A stretch of DNA of 64,000 nucleotides from Nocardiopsis sp. ATB16-24. Its GTDB lineage: Bacteria; Actinomycetota; Actinomycetes; Streptosporangiales; Streptosporangiaceae. The notes beneath the pieces are model-generated. The model searched no databases. It saw only the letters and a list, made by a program, of their open reading frames with translations, and was not told the DNA's origin. Within the stretch, counting starts at the first letter, position 1; each line of letters opens with the position of its first letter. The position numbers were made by a program, and so were the translations under genes. Below are positions 41,358 to 49,601 of the stretch, piece after piece. The DNA is taken from positions 1 through 64,000 of the forward strand of contig NZ_JASCXJ010000010.1 of NCBI RefSeq assembly GCF_030271535.1. Direction: 5' to 3'.

Positions 41358-43361
41358 ATGAATCTGAAGCGCTTTTTCCGCGGCCCGTGGATCTGGATCC
41401 TGGCCGTCGGCCTCATGCTCATCATCGGTTTCCGCGTGTTCGATGTCGGTGGGGGTCCCCAGCCGGAACCGACCGACATCTCCACCGTCCACCAGCTCAT
41501 CGAGCAGGACCGGGTGCGCGACGCCGAGATCGTCGACCGTGACCAGCGCATCCTGCTGACCACGGTGGACGGTGACATCCACGAGGCGTACTGGGTCGAG
41601 GGTCAGGGACTACAGCTGGCGGACATGCTCCAGACCTCCCTGGACAGCGAGGACGGCGAACTGGAGTCCTACCAGGTCTCGGTCGCCACCACCCCGATCT
41701 GGACCACCGCCCTGTTCAGCCTGCTGCCGCTGATCATCATCATCCTCATCTTCTGGTTCATCTTCAGCCAGATGCAGGGCGGCGGGTCGCGCGTGATGAA
41801 CTTCGGCAAGTCCAAGGCCAAGCTCATCACCAAGGACACCCCCAAGAACACCTTCGCCGACGTCGCCGGTGCCGACGAGGCCATCGAGGAACTCCACGAG
41901 ATCAAGGAGTTCCTCCAGAACCCGACCAAGTTCCAGGCGATGGGCGCCAAGATCCCCAAGGGCGTGCTGCTGTTCGGCCCGCCCGGAACGGGTAAGACCC
42001 TGCTGGCCCGCGCCGTCGCCGGCGAGGCGGGTGTGCCGTTCTACTCCATCTCCGGCTCCGACTTCGTCGAGATGTTCGTCGGTGTGGGCGCCTCCCGTGT
42101 GCGCGACCTGTTCGAACAGGCCAAGGCCAACGCCCCCGCGATCATCTTCATCGACGAGATCGACGCGGTCGGCCGCCACCGCGGTGCCGGTATGGGCGGC
42201 GGACACGACGAGCGCGAACAGACCCTCAACCAGATGCTGGTCGAGATGGACGGCTTCGACGTCAAGGGCGGGGTCATCCTCATCGCCGCCACCAACCGGC
42301 CCGACATCCTGGACCCCGCGCTGCTGCGTCCGGGCCGTTTCGACCGCCAGATCGTCGTCGACCGGCCCGACATGGACGGGCGTCGCGACATCCTCAAGGT
42401 CCACTCCAAGGGCAAGCCCCTGGCCGACGACGTCGACTTCGACGTCATCGCCCGTCAGACCGCCGGGATGACCGGTGCCGACCTGGCCAACGTCATCAAC
42501 GAGGGCGCGCTGCTGTCGGCCCGCGCCGACAACAAGGTCATCACCCACGCGGTCCTGGAGGAGGCCATCGAGCGGGTCATGGCCGGTCCCGAACGCAAGA
42601 CCCGGGTGATGTCCGACCAGGAGAAGAAGGTCATCGCCTACCACGAGGGCGGCCACGCCCTGGTGGGCCACGCGCTGCCCAACGCCGACCCCGTGCACAA
42701 GATCACCATCCTGCCGCGCGGACGGGCCCTGGGTTACACGATGTCGCTGCCGACCGAGGACAAGTTCCTCACCTCGCGCTCGCAGATGATGGACCAGCTG
42801 GCCATGATGCTCGGTGGACGCGCCGCGGAGGAGCTCGTCTTCCACGAGCCCACCACGGGGGCGAGCAACGACATCGACAAGGCCACCACCCTGGCCCGCA
42901 ACATGGTCACCGAGTACGGCATGAGCGAGCGCCTGGGCGCCCGTAAGTTCGGCTCCTCCAACACCGAGCCGTTCCTCGGCCGGGAGATGGCGCACACACG
43001 CGAGTACTCCGAGGAGATCGCCTCCATCATCGACGAGGAGGTGCGTCGTCTCATCGAGAGCGCGCACGACGAGGCCTACGACGTCCTCGTGGAGTACCGG
43101 GACGTGCTCGACGACCTCGTCGTGGCCCTCCTGGAGAGGGAGACCCTGACCAAGCAGCAGGTGCTGGAGATCTTCGCGCCGGTGCGCAAGCGCCCGGCCC
43201 GCGGTTCCTACACCGGTTACGGCAAGCGTCAGCCCTCCGAACGGCCTCCGGTGCTCTCCAAGAAGGAGCTGGCCACACTCAACGGTTCCGAGTACCAGTC
43301 CTCCGTGACCGGTGGGCGGCTGCCCGGCTCCTCCGCCAGAACCGAGGGAGAGGACGCGTGA
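41358..43361 (+). CDS. ftsH: ATP-dependent zinc metalloprotease FtsH
   Basis: Membrane-anchored AAA+ protease, 667 residues, degrading misassembled membrane and some regulatory proteins. Membrane helices at about 9-25 and 112-134 flank an extracytoplasmic domain. AAA module: Walker [10 protein letters not shown] (about 206-214), Walker [12 protein letters not shown], second region of homology [20 protein letters not shown]. Protease site HEGGH (429-433), in place of the commoner HEAGH, with the third ligand in [17 protein letters not shown] start. Its stop overlaps the folE start by four bases. Confidence 0.97.
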   Translation: MNLKRFFRGPWIWILAVGLMLIIGFRVFDVGGGPQPEPTDISTVHQLIEQDRVRDAEIVDRDQRILLTTVDGDIHEAYWVEGQGLQLADMLQTSLDSEDGELESYQVSVATTPIWTTALFSLLPLIIIILIFWFIFSQMQGGGSRVMNFGKSKAKLITKDTPKNTFADVAGADEAIEELHEIKEFLQNPTKFQAMGAKIPKGVLLFGPPGTGKTLLARAVAGEAGVPFYSISGSDFVEMFVGVGASRVRDLFEQAKANAPAIIFIDEIDAVGRHRGAGMGGGHDEREQTLNQMLVEMDGFDVKGGVILIAATNRPDILDPALLRPGRFDRQIVVDRPDMDGRRDILKVHSKGKPLADDVDFDVIARQTAGMTGADLANVINEGALLSARADNKVITHAVLEEAIERVMAGPERKTRVMSDQEKKVIAYHEGGHALVGHALPNADPVHKITILPRGRALGYTMSLPTEDKFLTSRSQMMDQLAMMLGGRAAEELVFHEPTTGASNDIDKATTLARNMVTEYGMSERLGARKFGSSNTEPFLGREMAHTREYSEEIASIIDEEVRRLIESAHDEAYDVLVEYRDVLDDLVVALLERETLTKQQVLEIFAPVRKRPARGSYTGYGKRQPSERPPVLSKKELATLNGSEYQSSVTGGRLPGSSARTEGEDA

Positions 43362-43987
43362 GCGACATCGACGAACGACCGCACGGAGCCGTCGACCCAG
43401 AGGAACCGCCGCGCAGGGCCGTGGACCGGGAACGGATCGAACGCGCCGTACGCGAGATCCTCATCGCCATCGGCGAGGACCCCGACCGCGACGGTCTGCT
43501 CCAGACCCCCGCGCGTGTGGCCAGGGCCTTCGAGGAACAGTTCGCCGGGCTGGGGCAGAAACCGGGTGACGTGCTCACCACGTCGTTCGAGGCCGACCAT
43601 GAGGAAATGGTCATGGTCAAGGACATCGAGCTCTACTCCACCTGCGAGCACCACCTGGTGCCGTTCTACGGAGTGGCGCACGTGGGATACATCCCCGGTG
43701 CGGACGGTCGTATCACCGGCCTGAGCAAGCTCGCCCGTCTGGTGGACGTGTACGCGCGACGCCCACAGGTCCAGGAGCGGCTCACGGGTCAGGTGGCCGA
43801 CGCGATCATGGACTACTTGCAGCCGCGCGGCGTGATCGTCGTCATCGAGGCCGAGCACCTGTGCATGACCATGCGGGGCGTGCGCAAGCCCGGGGCGAAG
43901 ACGGTGACCTCGGCGGTACGGGGGGTCTTCCGCAGCAGCGACCGGACCCGCTCCGAGGCCATGAGCCTCATCCTGGACCGCCGTTAG
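43358..43987 (+). CDS. folE: GTP cyclohydrolase I
   Basis: First enzyme of folate synthesis, converting GTP to dihydroneopterin triphosphate; 209 residues, homodecamer. Zinc ligands in [13 protein letters not shown] and [14 protein letters not shown]; active-site [12 protein letters not shown] and RPQVQERLT are typical. An N-terminal extension of about 25 charged residues precedes the conserved core. GTG start overlaps the ftsH stop (GTGA). The remaining folate genes resume at 47.3 kb after an inserted block. A 17-bp hairpin follows. Confidence 0.96.
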   Translation: MSDIDERPHGAVDPEEPPRRAVDRERIERAVREILIAIGEDPDRDGLLQTPARVARAFEEQFAGLGQKPGDVLTTSFEADHEEMVMVKDIELYSTCEHHLVPFYGVAHVGYIPGADGRITGLSKLARLVDVYARRPQVQERLTGQVADAIMDYLQPRGVIVVIEAEHLCMTMRGVRKPGAKTVTSAVRGVFRSSDRTRSEAMSLILDRR

Positions 43988-44046
43988 GGCGGCCGGAACC
44001 GTTGACGGTGTGAAGTAAGGCGTCTGAACTGCGGTGACGCTTCTAT

Positions 44047-44089
44047 GTCAGGCGGCAGGCCGATAAGCCTCCTCGGCCTGCCGCCTGAC
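44047..44089. terminator. Strong hairpin after folE
   Basis: Perfect 17-base arms (44047-44063 and 44073-44089) around a nine-base loop, 59 bases past the folE stop. No T-run. It marks the left edge of the accessory block. Between it and 44411 no gene can be supported. Confidence 0.85.
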
Positions 44090-44410
44090 CTGTTGACCTT
44101 GCACCCGTGGTCGCTTCCTGTCATTCGACGGTGACTACAAGGACAAGATCACCGGGAAACAGGGGAACTCTTCGGTCACCGCGCGCCCGACCGCCCCGCG
44201 CCACCGGGTCCACACGTCGGTGGTCTGCGGGTGGTGTGGTGCCGTCCGGGCCTTGGCTGTCGGTGTGTGCGGTGGTGGCCGGAGCGAACCGGGCGGTGGG
44301 TCCGTCGGTGGCGCTGGTCATGCCCCAGGTGGTGTCGGGGCGAGGAGGAGACGGGGTCGTCGGCGGCCGGGGCGATCGGAGGCGTGTTCGCCGTCTCCTT
44401 TCCCCGTAGA

Positions 44411-44442
44411 CCGGTGCGGGCGGGGGCCTTCGCCCGCACCGG
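44411..44442 (-). terminator. Terminator of the small-gene operon
   Basis: Perfect 12-base arms CCGGTGCGGGCG and CGCCCGCACCGG with an eight-base loop, 14 bases beyond the last stop of the minus-strand operon. Confidence 0.8.
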
Positions 44443-44456
44443 CCGTGTCAGAGGGT

Positions 44457-44690
44457 TCAGGTGGTCTTGTTCTGGGTCTCCTGGGGGCGGGGCGTCGTTT
44501 GTTCGTCCTTGCCGGTGAGTGGGGAGCCGCCGCACACACCGTCGGTGAACAGTCCCGGTCCGGTGTCGGGGTGGGTGGTGCGGACCCAGGCCAGGTAGGT
44601 GCCCTGGCGTTCCACCGCTTCTTGTTCGGCGGGGGTGAGCGGTCGGTCGGCCGACGTGGCACCCGGCCGTGGCCTGCGTCGTGGGGTCAC
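44457..44690 (-). CDS. Small hypothetical protein, third gene of operon
   Basis: 77 residues: a basic start TPRRRPRPG, a helical RPLTPAEQEAVERQGTYLAWVRTT, and HPDTGPGLFTDGVCGG with one cysteine, then a polar tail. No signal or membrane segment. The GTG overlaps the previous stop (GTGA), giving translational coupling. Not recognised. Confidence 0.6.
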   Translation of the reverse strand: MTPRRRPRPGATSADRPLTPAEQEAVERQGTYLAWVRTTHPDTGPGLFTDGVCGGSPLTGKDEQTTPRPQETQNKTT

Positions 44691-45037
44691 CACGGGGTCC
44701 CCTTCCTGGGGAGCGGGACCGATGGGTGTCCGGTGTGGCGGCGAAGATCGGCCTCCAGCTGGGCGGGGGTGGGCTCCACGTGGGAGCGCCAACGAGCACG
44801 CCGGTCGCGCGCGGTGGCCACCCAGTAGGTACCGGTCCAGGCGATGCGGTGAGTGCTCCCCCAGGCCTGGTGGAGCCGGGCCAGCACCGCCTGGGGCTCT
44901 TCCCACCGGTAGCCGGTCACGTCCACGTGCACACCGTCGTGCCCGGCCTCCTCCACACACACCCGGCGTCGGGCGCATGTGTCGAGGGCGGTCTGTCCGC
45001 ACGGGGGCGGGATCACCGGGCGCGGGTCGGGGATCAT
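44687..45037 (-). CDS. Small hypothetical protein, second gene of operon
   Basis: 116 residues, soluble: CGQTALDTCARRRVCVEEAG with three cysteines, then YRWEEPQAVLARLHQAWGST, HRIAWTGTYWVATARDRRA and PTPAQLEADLRRHTGHPS. Balanced composition and helix/strand alternation suggest a real fold. The ATG overlaps the preceding stop (TGATG); a GTG one codon earlier also overlaps. Function unknown. Confidence 0.65.
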   Translation of the reverse strand: MIPDPRPVIPPPCGQTALDTCARRRVCVEEAGHDGVHVDVTGYRWEEPQAVLARLHQAWGSTHRIAWTGTYWVATARDRRARWRSHVEPTPAQLEADLRRHTGHPSVPLPRKGTPW

Positions 45038-45174
45038 CACGCCGCCTCCAGACGGTGGAGGCCGGCCAGTACGGCGTGCAGTACATCCAAGCTGGGGCCG
45101 GCGGGGCGGGGGGTCGCGTAGCTACGGACACGGGACGCGCGGCGGGGACGAGACCACGGGGTTCGGGGCGCCAT
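45037..45174 (-). CDS. 45-residue hypothetical protein, first gene of operon
   Basis: A very short gene: basic N-terminal half (MAPRTPWSRPRRASRVRSYA) and a helical end GPSLDVLHAVLAGLHRLEAA. It is supported by AGGAGGTG seven bases before the ATG and by stop/start overlap with the next gene. Divergent from the HTH/DUF5753 regulator over about 155 bases. Function unknown. Confidence 0.6.
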   Translation of the reverse strand: MAPRTPWSRPRRASRVRSYATPRPAGPSLDVLHAVLAGLHRLEAA

Positions 45175-45268
45175 GGGCGCACACCTCCTACAAGGGCGCC
45201 GGGTGGGAAGCCCGGCTGCTGTTCAGGTAGTGCCATGCTGCCCCAGTGCAATCAAGAATGCAATATTC

Positions 45269-45279
45269 ACTTTCAAAGT
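45269..45279. promoter_or_regulatory. Candidate operator ACTTTCAAAGT
   Basis: Perfect 11-base palindrome in the AT-rich divergent promoter between the small-gene operon and the HTH/DUF5753 gene. A TGCAAT direct repeat lies just to its left. A likely site for the adjacent regulator (inference). Confidence 0.4.
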
Positions 45280-45330
45280 AATGACACACTCACTACAGAT
45301 CGGTTCAGTCTAATGTGAATGGTGAGAAGA

Positions 45331-46248
45331 ATGTCGCAGAAACCGCCCTCGCGCGTAGAATCACGGCCACCGACGACCACGAGGAGCGACGCGTTGGCCG
45401 CCAGCCCCACACTCCGCAGACGACGCCTGGCCCGAGAGCTACTGCGCCTGCGTGCAGTGAAGGGGCTGACCGTGGACGCGGTCGCCAAAGAGGCCAAGAA
45501 ACGAGCCCCCGCTCAGAAGTGGTCAGCTGCGAAGGTCACCCGCATCGAGAACCGCAAGGTCCAGAAGATCCGCGAGGCCGACCTGCTCACCCTCCTCGAC
45601 ATCTACGGCGTCACCGACCCCGGGGACCGCGCCTCCCTGGTGACCCTGGCAGCCGAAGCCAGTCGCACCGGCTGGTGGGTCGGATACAAGGACGAGTTCG
45701 GCGCCGCCGCGTACATCGACCTGGAGACCGAGGCGACGGAGTTACTCAGCTACCAGCTCGGCGTCATCCCCGGCCTGCTCCAGACACCGGGATACGCGCG
45801 TGCCGTCATCGAGGGCAGCGGAGTCACCGACCCTGGCGAGGTCGACCGGCGCGTCGAGGCCCGGATGATGAGGCGTTCCCTGCTCGACAGGCCGGACGCT
45901 CCACAGCTCACCGCAGTCATCGACGAAGCGGCCTTGCACAAGGTGACCGGCAGCGTTCTGGAGGAGCAGATCCGCCATCTGCTCGTGCCTCGTCCGACTG
46001 TGCAAGTGCATGTGGTGCCCGACCGGGCAGGCCTCCACCCGGCGTTGTCAGGGTCGTTCGTGGTGATGGTGTTCCCGCACGATCCGTCTCTGGTGTACCT
46101 GGAGCAGTCCATCAGCGGCATGTTCCTGGAGGAGGAGCCGGAGATCGCGCACTACGGCCAGGTGTTCTCCGCCGTGCGGAATATCGCTCTGCCACCAGCG
46201 GAGACAGTGGCATTCTTGGAGAGCAAGCTGAGCTCCGACCAGAAGTAG
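45331..46248 (+). CDS. HTH regulator with DUF5753 domain
   Basis: 305 residues. N-terminal XRE-type helix-turn-helix (about 30-95): RRRRLARELLRLRAVKGLTV, KWSAAKVTRIENRKVQKIRE, LLTLLDIYGV. C-terminal DUF5753 (about 105-295): GWWVGYKDEFGAAAYIDLE, YQLGVIPGLLQTPGYARAVI, MMRRSLLDR, IDEAALHK, VPDRAGLHPALSGSFVVMVF, VYLEQS. This is the WhiJ-like architecture of actinobacteria, always next to DUF397 genes, with links to sporulation and antibiotic control (family knowledge). ATG chosen for GGTGAG four bases upstream; another ATG lies four codons earlier. Confidence 0.9.
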   Translation: MSQKPPSRVESRPPTTTRSDALAASPTLRRRRLARELLRLRAVKGLTVDAVAKEAKKRAPAQKWSAAKVTRIENRKVQKIREADLLTLLDIYGVTDPGDRASLVTLAAEASRTGWWVGYKDEFGAAAYIDLETEATELLSYQLGVIPGLLQTPGYARAVIEGSGVTDPGEVDRRVEARMMRRSLLDRPDAPQLTAVIDEAALHKVTGSVLEEQIRHLLVPRPTVQVHVVPDRAGLHPALSGSFVVMVFPHDPSLVYLEQSISGMFLEEEPEIAHYGQVFSAVRNIALPPAETVAFLESKLSSDQK

Positions 46249-46253
46249 GACCC

Positions 46254-46445
46254 ATGCCCGAGCGTTCCCACACCGCCCTCGTCTTCCGTAAGAGCAGCTA
46301 CAGCACCGGCAAGGGACAGGACTGCGTCGAAGTCGCCGACCTTCCCGCGGGTGCGGCTGTGCGTGACTCCAAGCACCCCGACGCCGGCCACCTCCCCTTC
46401 CCCGCGGACGAGTGGTCCGCGTTCCTGGACGCCGCGCGGCACTGA
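46254..46445 (+). CDS. DUF397 protein
   Basis: 63 residues with the full family pattern: ALVFRKSSYSTGKGQDCVEV, VRDSKHPDAGHLPF, DEWSAFLDAAR. DUF397 proteins are obligate neighbours of HTH/DUF5753 regulators and are proposed to modulate or titrate them. It starts five bases after the regulator stop (AGGA upstream) and is followed by a terminator, so the two are one transcript. Confidence 0.93.
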   Translation: MPERSHTALVFRKSSYSTGKGQDCVEVADLPAGAAVRDSKHPDAGHLPFPADEWSAFLDAARH

Positions 46446-46454
46446 TCCGAACAC

Positions 46455-46491
46455 AACGAAGGCCCCCAACGTGATGCCGGGGGCCTTCGTT
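46455..46491 (+). terminator. Terminator after the regulator-DUF397 pair
   Basis: Perfect 13-base arms AACGAAGGCCCCC and GGGGGCCTTCGTT, ten bases after the stop, ending in TT. Confidence 0.9.
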
Positions 46492-46613
46492 TCGCTGTAC
46501 CTGAACAGCGTTCCCGGGAGCACCCTACCCCCGCTGGAGGACCACGGGGAAGGGTCTACCGACCCACGTGGACGCCCGGCCAGACTCGGCCACACTTGAC
46601 CGGAGCCAGAGCC

Positions 46614-46706
46614 GTGACCAATCGCAGGGCTCTCGACGACGTCACCACGGACGCCCTGTCCAAGGCGGCGAGTGTCGAGCTGAGGAAGCGCATGATCACC
46701 AACTAG
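46614..46706 (+). CDS. Possible 30-residue ORF before the second DUF397 gene
   Basis: GTG start with GGAG upstream, encoding VTNRRALDDVTTDALSKAAS then VELRKRMITN. Helical and charged. It could be a leader peptide or a remnant of a larger gene. Weak support. Confidence 0.3.
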   Translation: MTNRRALDDVTTDALSKAASVELRKRMITN

Positions 46707-46717
46707 AAGAGGGCGCC

Positions 46718-46900
46718 GTGTATTCATCCCTGGAATTCCGTAAGAGCAGCTACAGCGCTAACGAGAGCGCCTGTGTGGAGGTGGCGGACGCACTCGGCGT
46801 GTCGGCCGTCCGCGACACGCAGAACCGCGATCTGGGGGCGCTGGCGTTCCCGTCCTCTGAGTGGCAGGCGCTGATCGACACGGCCCGCCGGGAGGCGTAG
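46718..46900 (+). CDS. Second DUF397 protein
   Basis: 60 residues: LEFRKSSYSANESACVEVAD, VSAVRDTQNRDLGALAF, SEWQALIDTARR, the complete family pattern. GTG start with AGAGGG upstream. It sits in its own transcription unit between two terminators, without a second HTH/DUF5753 gene, so it may answer to the regulator upstream or to one elsewhere. Confidence 0.88.
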   Translation: MYSSLEFRKSSYSANESACVEVADALGVSAVRDTQNRDLGALAFPSSEWQALIDTARREA

Positions 46901-46912
46901 CCGAACATGCGC

Positions 46913-46941
46913 AGGCCCCCACCCGATCCGAGTGGGGGCCT
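46913..46941. terminator. Terminator between convergent genes
   Basis: Perfect ten-base arms AGGCCCCCAC and GTGGGGGCCT with a nine-base loop. It lies between the second DUF397 gene and a minus-strand gene that end toward each other, so it may serve both. Confidence 0.85.
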
Positions 46942-46949
46942 CCGTGTAT

Positions 46950-47267
46950 TCATCCCGCGCCGAGTCCACCGATCATCCAGGCCCGGCTGGGACGCCGGCC
47001 CTGCGCGTCCAGGCCCCACCCGACGCCGCAGATCTCGACGCTTTCGCCCTCGTGTATCAGCAGGTGCCAGAGGCCAGGCCGTGGCCAGATCCCCGAGGGC
47101 TTCGCGCACCTCCTTCGGATGCGCCGGTCTGTCCGCTCGGACACCTGGTGGCCATGCCCGGTCAGGAGGCGGACGATGGCCGCGCCGTCGAGCCGCCACC
47201 CTGCCCGCACCGGTACCTCCGTGTTCGGCGCTCCCGTCGTCGCCGGAAGGCCCGGCGGGAGCGCCAT
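46950..47267 (-). CDS. Hypothetical protein (moderate support)
   Basis: 105 residues if begun at the ATG for MALPPGLP: TTGAPNTEVPVRAGWRLDGA, AIVRLLTGHGHQVSERTDRR, IRRRCAKPSGIWPRPGLWHL, LIHEGESVEICGVGWGLDAQ. Amino-acid balance and mixed helix/strand segments look coding, and the gene ends against a hairpin shared with the DUF397 gene. The ribosome site is poor, and the frame stays open far upstream across folP on the other strand, so the start is uncertain. Confidence 0.45.
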   Translation of the reverse strand: MALPPGLPATTGAPNTEVPVRAGWRLDGAAIVRLLTGHGHQVSERTDRRIRRRCAKPSGIWPRPGLWHLLIHEGESVEICGVGWGLDAQGRRPSRAWMIGGLGAG

Positions 47268-47333
47268 GGTGACGGCGGAAGGAGCCGAGGGACGGCGCTT
47301 CCGACGCTCCCGTGGGCGCGTAGGGTGATTCCC

Positions 47334-48239
47334 ATGGGGCAGAAACACACACTGCCGGGCCTGCCCGTCCTCGGGCGCTGTCTGGTCATGGGGGTCGTCA
47401 ACGTCACCCCCGACTCCTTCTCCGACGGCGGTGCCTGGTTCGATCCCGACCGTGCGGTCGAACACGGCATGCGCCTGGTCGAGGAGGGCGCCGACATCGT
47501 CGACGTGGGCGGTGAGTCCACCCGTCCCGGCGCCCAGCGGGTCTCCGCCGAGGAGGAAATGCGCAGGGTCCGCCCGGTCGTGCGCGAACTCGCCGCGCGC
47601 GGTGTCGCGGTCAGCGTGGACACCATGCGCGCGGAAGTGGCCGAGAAGGCGGTGGAGGACGGCGCCGTCCTGGTCAACGACGTCAGCGGAGGGCTGGCCG
47701 ATCCGGCCATGGCCAGGCTCGTGGCTTCTTCCGGCGTTTCCTATGTGTTGATGCACTGGCGTGGGCATAGTCATGACATGCAGAGCCGTGCTGTGTACAC
47801 GGATGTCGTCCAGGAGGTCCTCGATGAGCTCCGCGACCGTATGGAGGCCATGATCAGCGCAGGTGTAGACCCCGGCCAGATCATTCTGGATCCTGGGTTG
47901 GGATTCTCCAAACGCCCCGAACAGGCGCACAACTGGGCGCTGCTCCATCACCTCGAACGCTTTCGGGAACTCGGACGACCGGTCCTGGTGGCCGGATCGC
48001 GCAAACGCTTCCTGAGCCGCCTGCTCGGCGACTCCGAGGGCGGGGACCGCCCGTTCGTCGAGTGCGACGCCGCCACCGCGGCCGTCACCACTTTGGCCGC
48101 CGACCGGGGCGCGTGGGCCGTACGCGTCCACGACGTCCGCTCCAGCGCGGACGCCGTGCGTGTCGCCGCGGCCTGGGCCGACGGAGGCGCCCGCCTCGAC
48201 CGGGGACGCGCCGAGCCGGTGGGCCGGGGCGGCCTGTGA
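47334..48239 (+). CDS. folP: Dihydropteroate synthase
   Basis: Condenses p-aminobenzoate with dihydropterin pyrophosphate; the sulfonamide target. 301 residues. MGVVNVTPDSFSDGG with the pterin/PPi loop, VDVGGESTRPGAQRVSAEEE (loop 2), VSVDTMRAEVAE, VNDVSGG, LMHWRG, and DPGLGFSKRPEQNW-type segment (DPGLGFSKRPEQAHNW), closing RVHDV. ATG giving MGQKHTLPGLPVLGRCLVMG was chosen; an upstream extension is Arg-rich noise. AGGGTGA upstream. It opens the folP-folB-folK operon, which continues with four-base or one-base overlaps. Confidence 0.96.
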   Translation: MGQKHTLPGLPVLGRCLVMGVVNVTPDSFSDGGAWFDPDRAVEHGMRLVEEGADIVDVGGESTRPGAQRVSAEEEMRRVRPVVRELAARGVAVSVDTMRAEVAEKAVEDGAVLVNDVSGGLADPAMARLVASSGVSYVLMHWRGHSHDMQSRAVYTDVVQEVLDELRDRMEAMISAGVDPGQIILDPGLGFSKRPEQAHNWALLHHLERFRELGRPVLVAGSRKRFLSRLLGDSEGGDRPFVECDAATAAVTTLAADRGAWAVRVHDVRSSADAVRVAAAWADGGARLDRGRAEPVGRGGL

Positions 48240-48685
48240 GATCACGCCAAGAGGTCATGGAGCGCGTGGCCGAGGCCAACGCGGATTTCTACAGCGCCAT
48301 CGAGAACGGCGACATCGACCTGATGGGCAGGGTGTGGGCGGAGGAGCACGAGGCCCCCGACCTGGTGTGCGTGAACCCGGGCTGGCCGCTGCTGCGCGGG
48401 CGGACGGAGATCATGCGCGCCTGGTCGCTCATCATGGCCAACGTCACCTACATCCAGTACGTGCTCACCGAGACCCACATCGGGGTCGGTGGGGACATCG
48501 CCATCGTGACGTGCGAGGAGAACGTGCTGACCGCGGAGGACGGCAGCCCCGGCTTCGTCGCCGGAGGGCAGGTGGTCACCACCAACCTGTTCGTGGACAC
48601 CGACCAGGGATGGCGGCTGTGGTCGCACCACGCGTCACCGGTGCTGATGGAGGAGGACGAGGACGAGGGAGAGGTCGAGGCCTGA
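48236..48685 (+). CDS. SnoaL/NTF2-like protein
   Basis: 149-residue single-domain NTF2-fold protein: EVMERVAEANADFYSAIENG, MGRVWAEEHEAPDLVCVNPG, WPLLRGRTEIMRAW, VTCEENVLT, VTTNLFVDTDQGWRLWSHHA, then an acidic tail (EEDEDEGEVEA). GTG overlapping the folP stop (GTGA) was preferred, giving RSRQEVMERVAEAN; an ATG seven codons later with AAGAGG is an alternative. Homologues are commonly found between folP and folB in actinobacteria, suggesting a folate-linked role. The catalytic function is not established. Confidence 0.85.
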   Translation: MRSRQEVMERVAEANADFYSAIENGDIDLMGRVWAEEHEAPDLVCVNPGWPLLRGRTEIMRAWSLIMANVTYIQYVLTETHIGVGGDIAIVTCEENVLTAEDGSPGFVAGGQVVTTNLFVDTDQGWRLWSHHASPVLMEEDEDEGEVEA

Positions 48686-49065
48686 TGCGCGACCGCGTCG
48701 CGCTGCGCGGACTACGGGCGCGCGGCCACCACGGCGTGTTCGACTTCGAACGCCGTGAGGGTCAGGACTTCCTGGTCGACGTGGTGCTCCACCTGGACAC
48801 CGCCCCGGCCGCGGCCTCCGACGACGTGAACGACACCGTGCACTACGGTCTGCTCGCCGACCGCCTGGTCGCGATCGTGGAGGGGGAGCCGGTCAACCTG
48901 ATCGAGACCCTCGCCGAGCGGCTCGCCGGGGAGTGCCTGGCCGAGGAGCCGGTGGAACGGGTGGAGGTGACCGTGCACAAGCCGTCGGCGCCCATCGAGC
49001 ACGAGTTCGCGGACGTGGCGGTCACGATCACCCGGGACCGGGAAGAAGCGAAGGGACGAAGATGA
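48685..49065 (+). CDS. folB: Dihydroneopterin aldolase
   Basis: Cleaves dihydroneopterin to hydroxymethyl-dihydropterin and glycolaldehyde, 126 residues, octamer. VALRGLRARGHHGVFDFERR (active-site Glu region), QDFLVDVVLHLD, DTVHYGLLADRLVAIVEGEP with the tyrosine of the active site, LIETLAERLA, and VEVTVHKPSAPI with the catalytic lysine. ATG overlaps the previous stop by one base. Complete. Confidence 0.96.
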   Translation: MRDRVALRGLRARGHHGVFDFERREGQDFLVDVVLHLDTAPAAASDDVNDTVHYGLLADRLVAIVEGEPVNLIETLAERLAGECLAEEPVERVEVTVHKPSAPIEHEFADVAVTITRDREEAKGRR

Positions 49066-49601
49066 CCCGTGCCGTACTCTCCCTGGGCTCCAACCTCGGT
49101 GATCGGATGAAGGCGCTCCAGGGCGCGGTGGACGCCCTGCTGGACGGGACGGACGCGCCCGCCCCGGTGGCGGTGTCGCCCGTCTACGAGACCGCTCCCG
49201 TGGGAGGACCCGAGCAGGGGGCGTTCCTCAACGCGGTGATCGTCGTGGACCACGACGGCACGCCCCGATCGCTCCTGGAGCGGGCCCGTGCCGCGGAGGA
49301 GGCCTTCGACCGGGTCCGCGAGGTCAGGTGGGGACCGCGCACACTGGACGTGGACGTCATCGCCTTCGGGGAGGTGCGTTCCGACGACCCGGAACTGACC
49401 CTGCCACATCCGCGCGCGCACCTGCGTGCCTTCGTGCTCCGGCCGTGGCTCGACCTCGACCCCCTCGCCCGGCTACCGGGCCACGGTCCCGTGGCGGACC
49501 TGCTCGCGAAGGTGACGGCGGAGAGCGGGCAGGACGGGCAACGGCTGCGCCGACGTACCGACCTGCGGTTGCTCCTGCCGGGCGGAAGGAACCCGCGCTG
49601 A
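49062..49601 (+). CDS. folK: Hydroxymethyl-dihydropterin pyrophosphokinase (HPPK)
   Basis: Activates hydroxymethyl-dihydropterin with ATP for FolP, 179 residues. VLSLGSNLGDRMKALQGAVD, SPVYETAPVGGPEQGAFLNA, RVREVRWGPRTLDVDVIAFG (ATP/Mg site, RWGPRxLDxDI), and LPHPRAHLRAFVLRPW. ATG overlaps the folB stop (ATGA). With folE, folP and folB it supplies the whole pterin branch in this window. Confidence 0.96.
   Translation: MTRAVLSLGSNLGDRMKALQGAVDALLDGTDAPAPVAVSPVYETAPVGGPEQGAFLNAVIVVDHDGTPRSLLERARAAEEAFDRVREVRWGPRTLDVDVIAFGEVRSDDPELTLPHPRAHLRAFVLRPWLDLDPLARLPGHGPVADLLAKVTAESGQDGQRLRRRTDLRLLLPGGRNPR

Noticed and set aside
44098-44410. Possible gene between the folE hairpin and the small-gene terminator
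   Set aside because: Several frames are open on both strands but none has a ribosome site plus protein-like composition; a short DGDYKDKITGKQG-like stretch was not enough to support a call.
46932-47333. Upstream extension of folP
   Set aside because: Translation is Arg/Pro-rich and unlike dihydropteroate synthase; ATG at 47334 gives the standard start.
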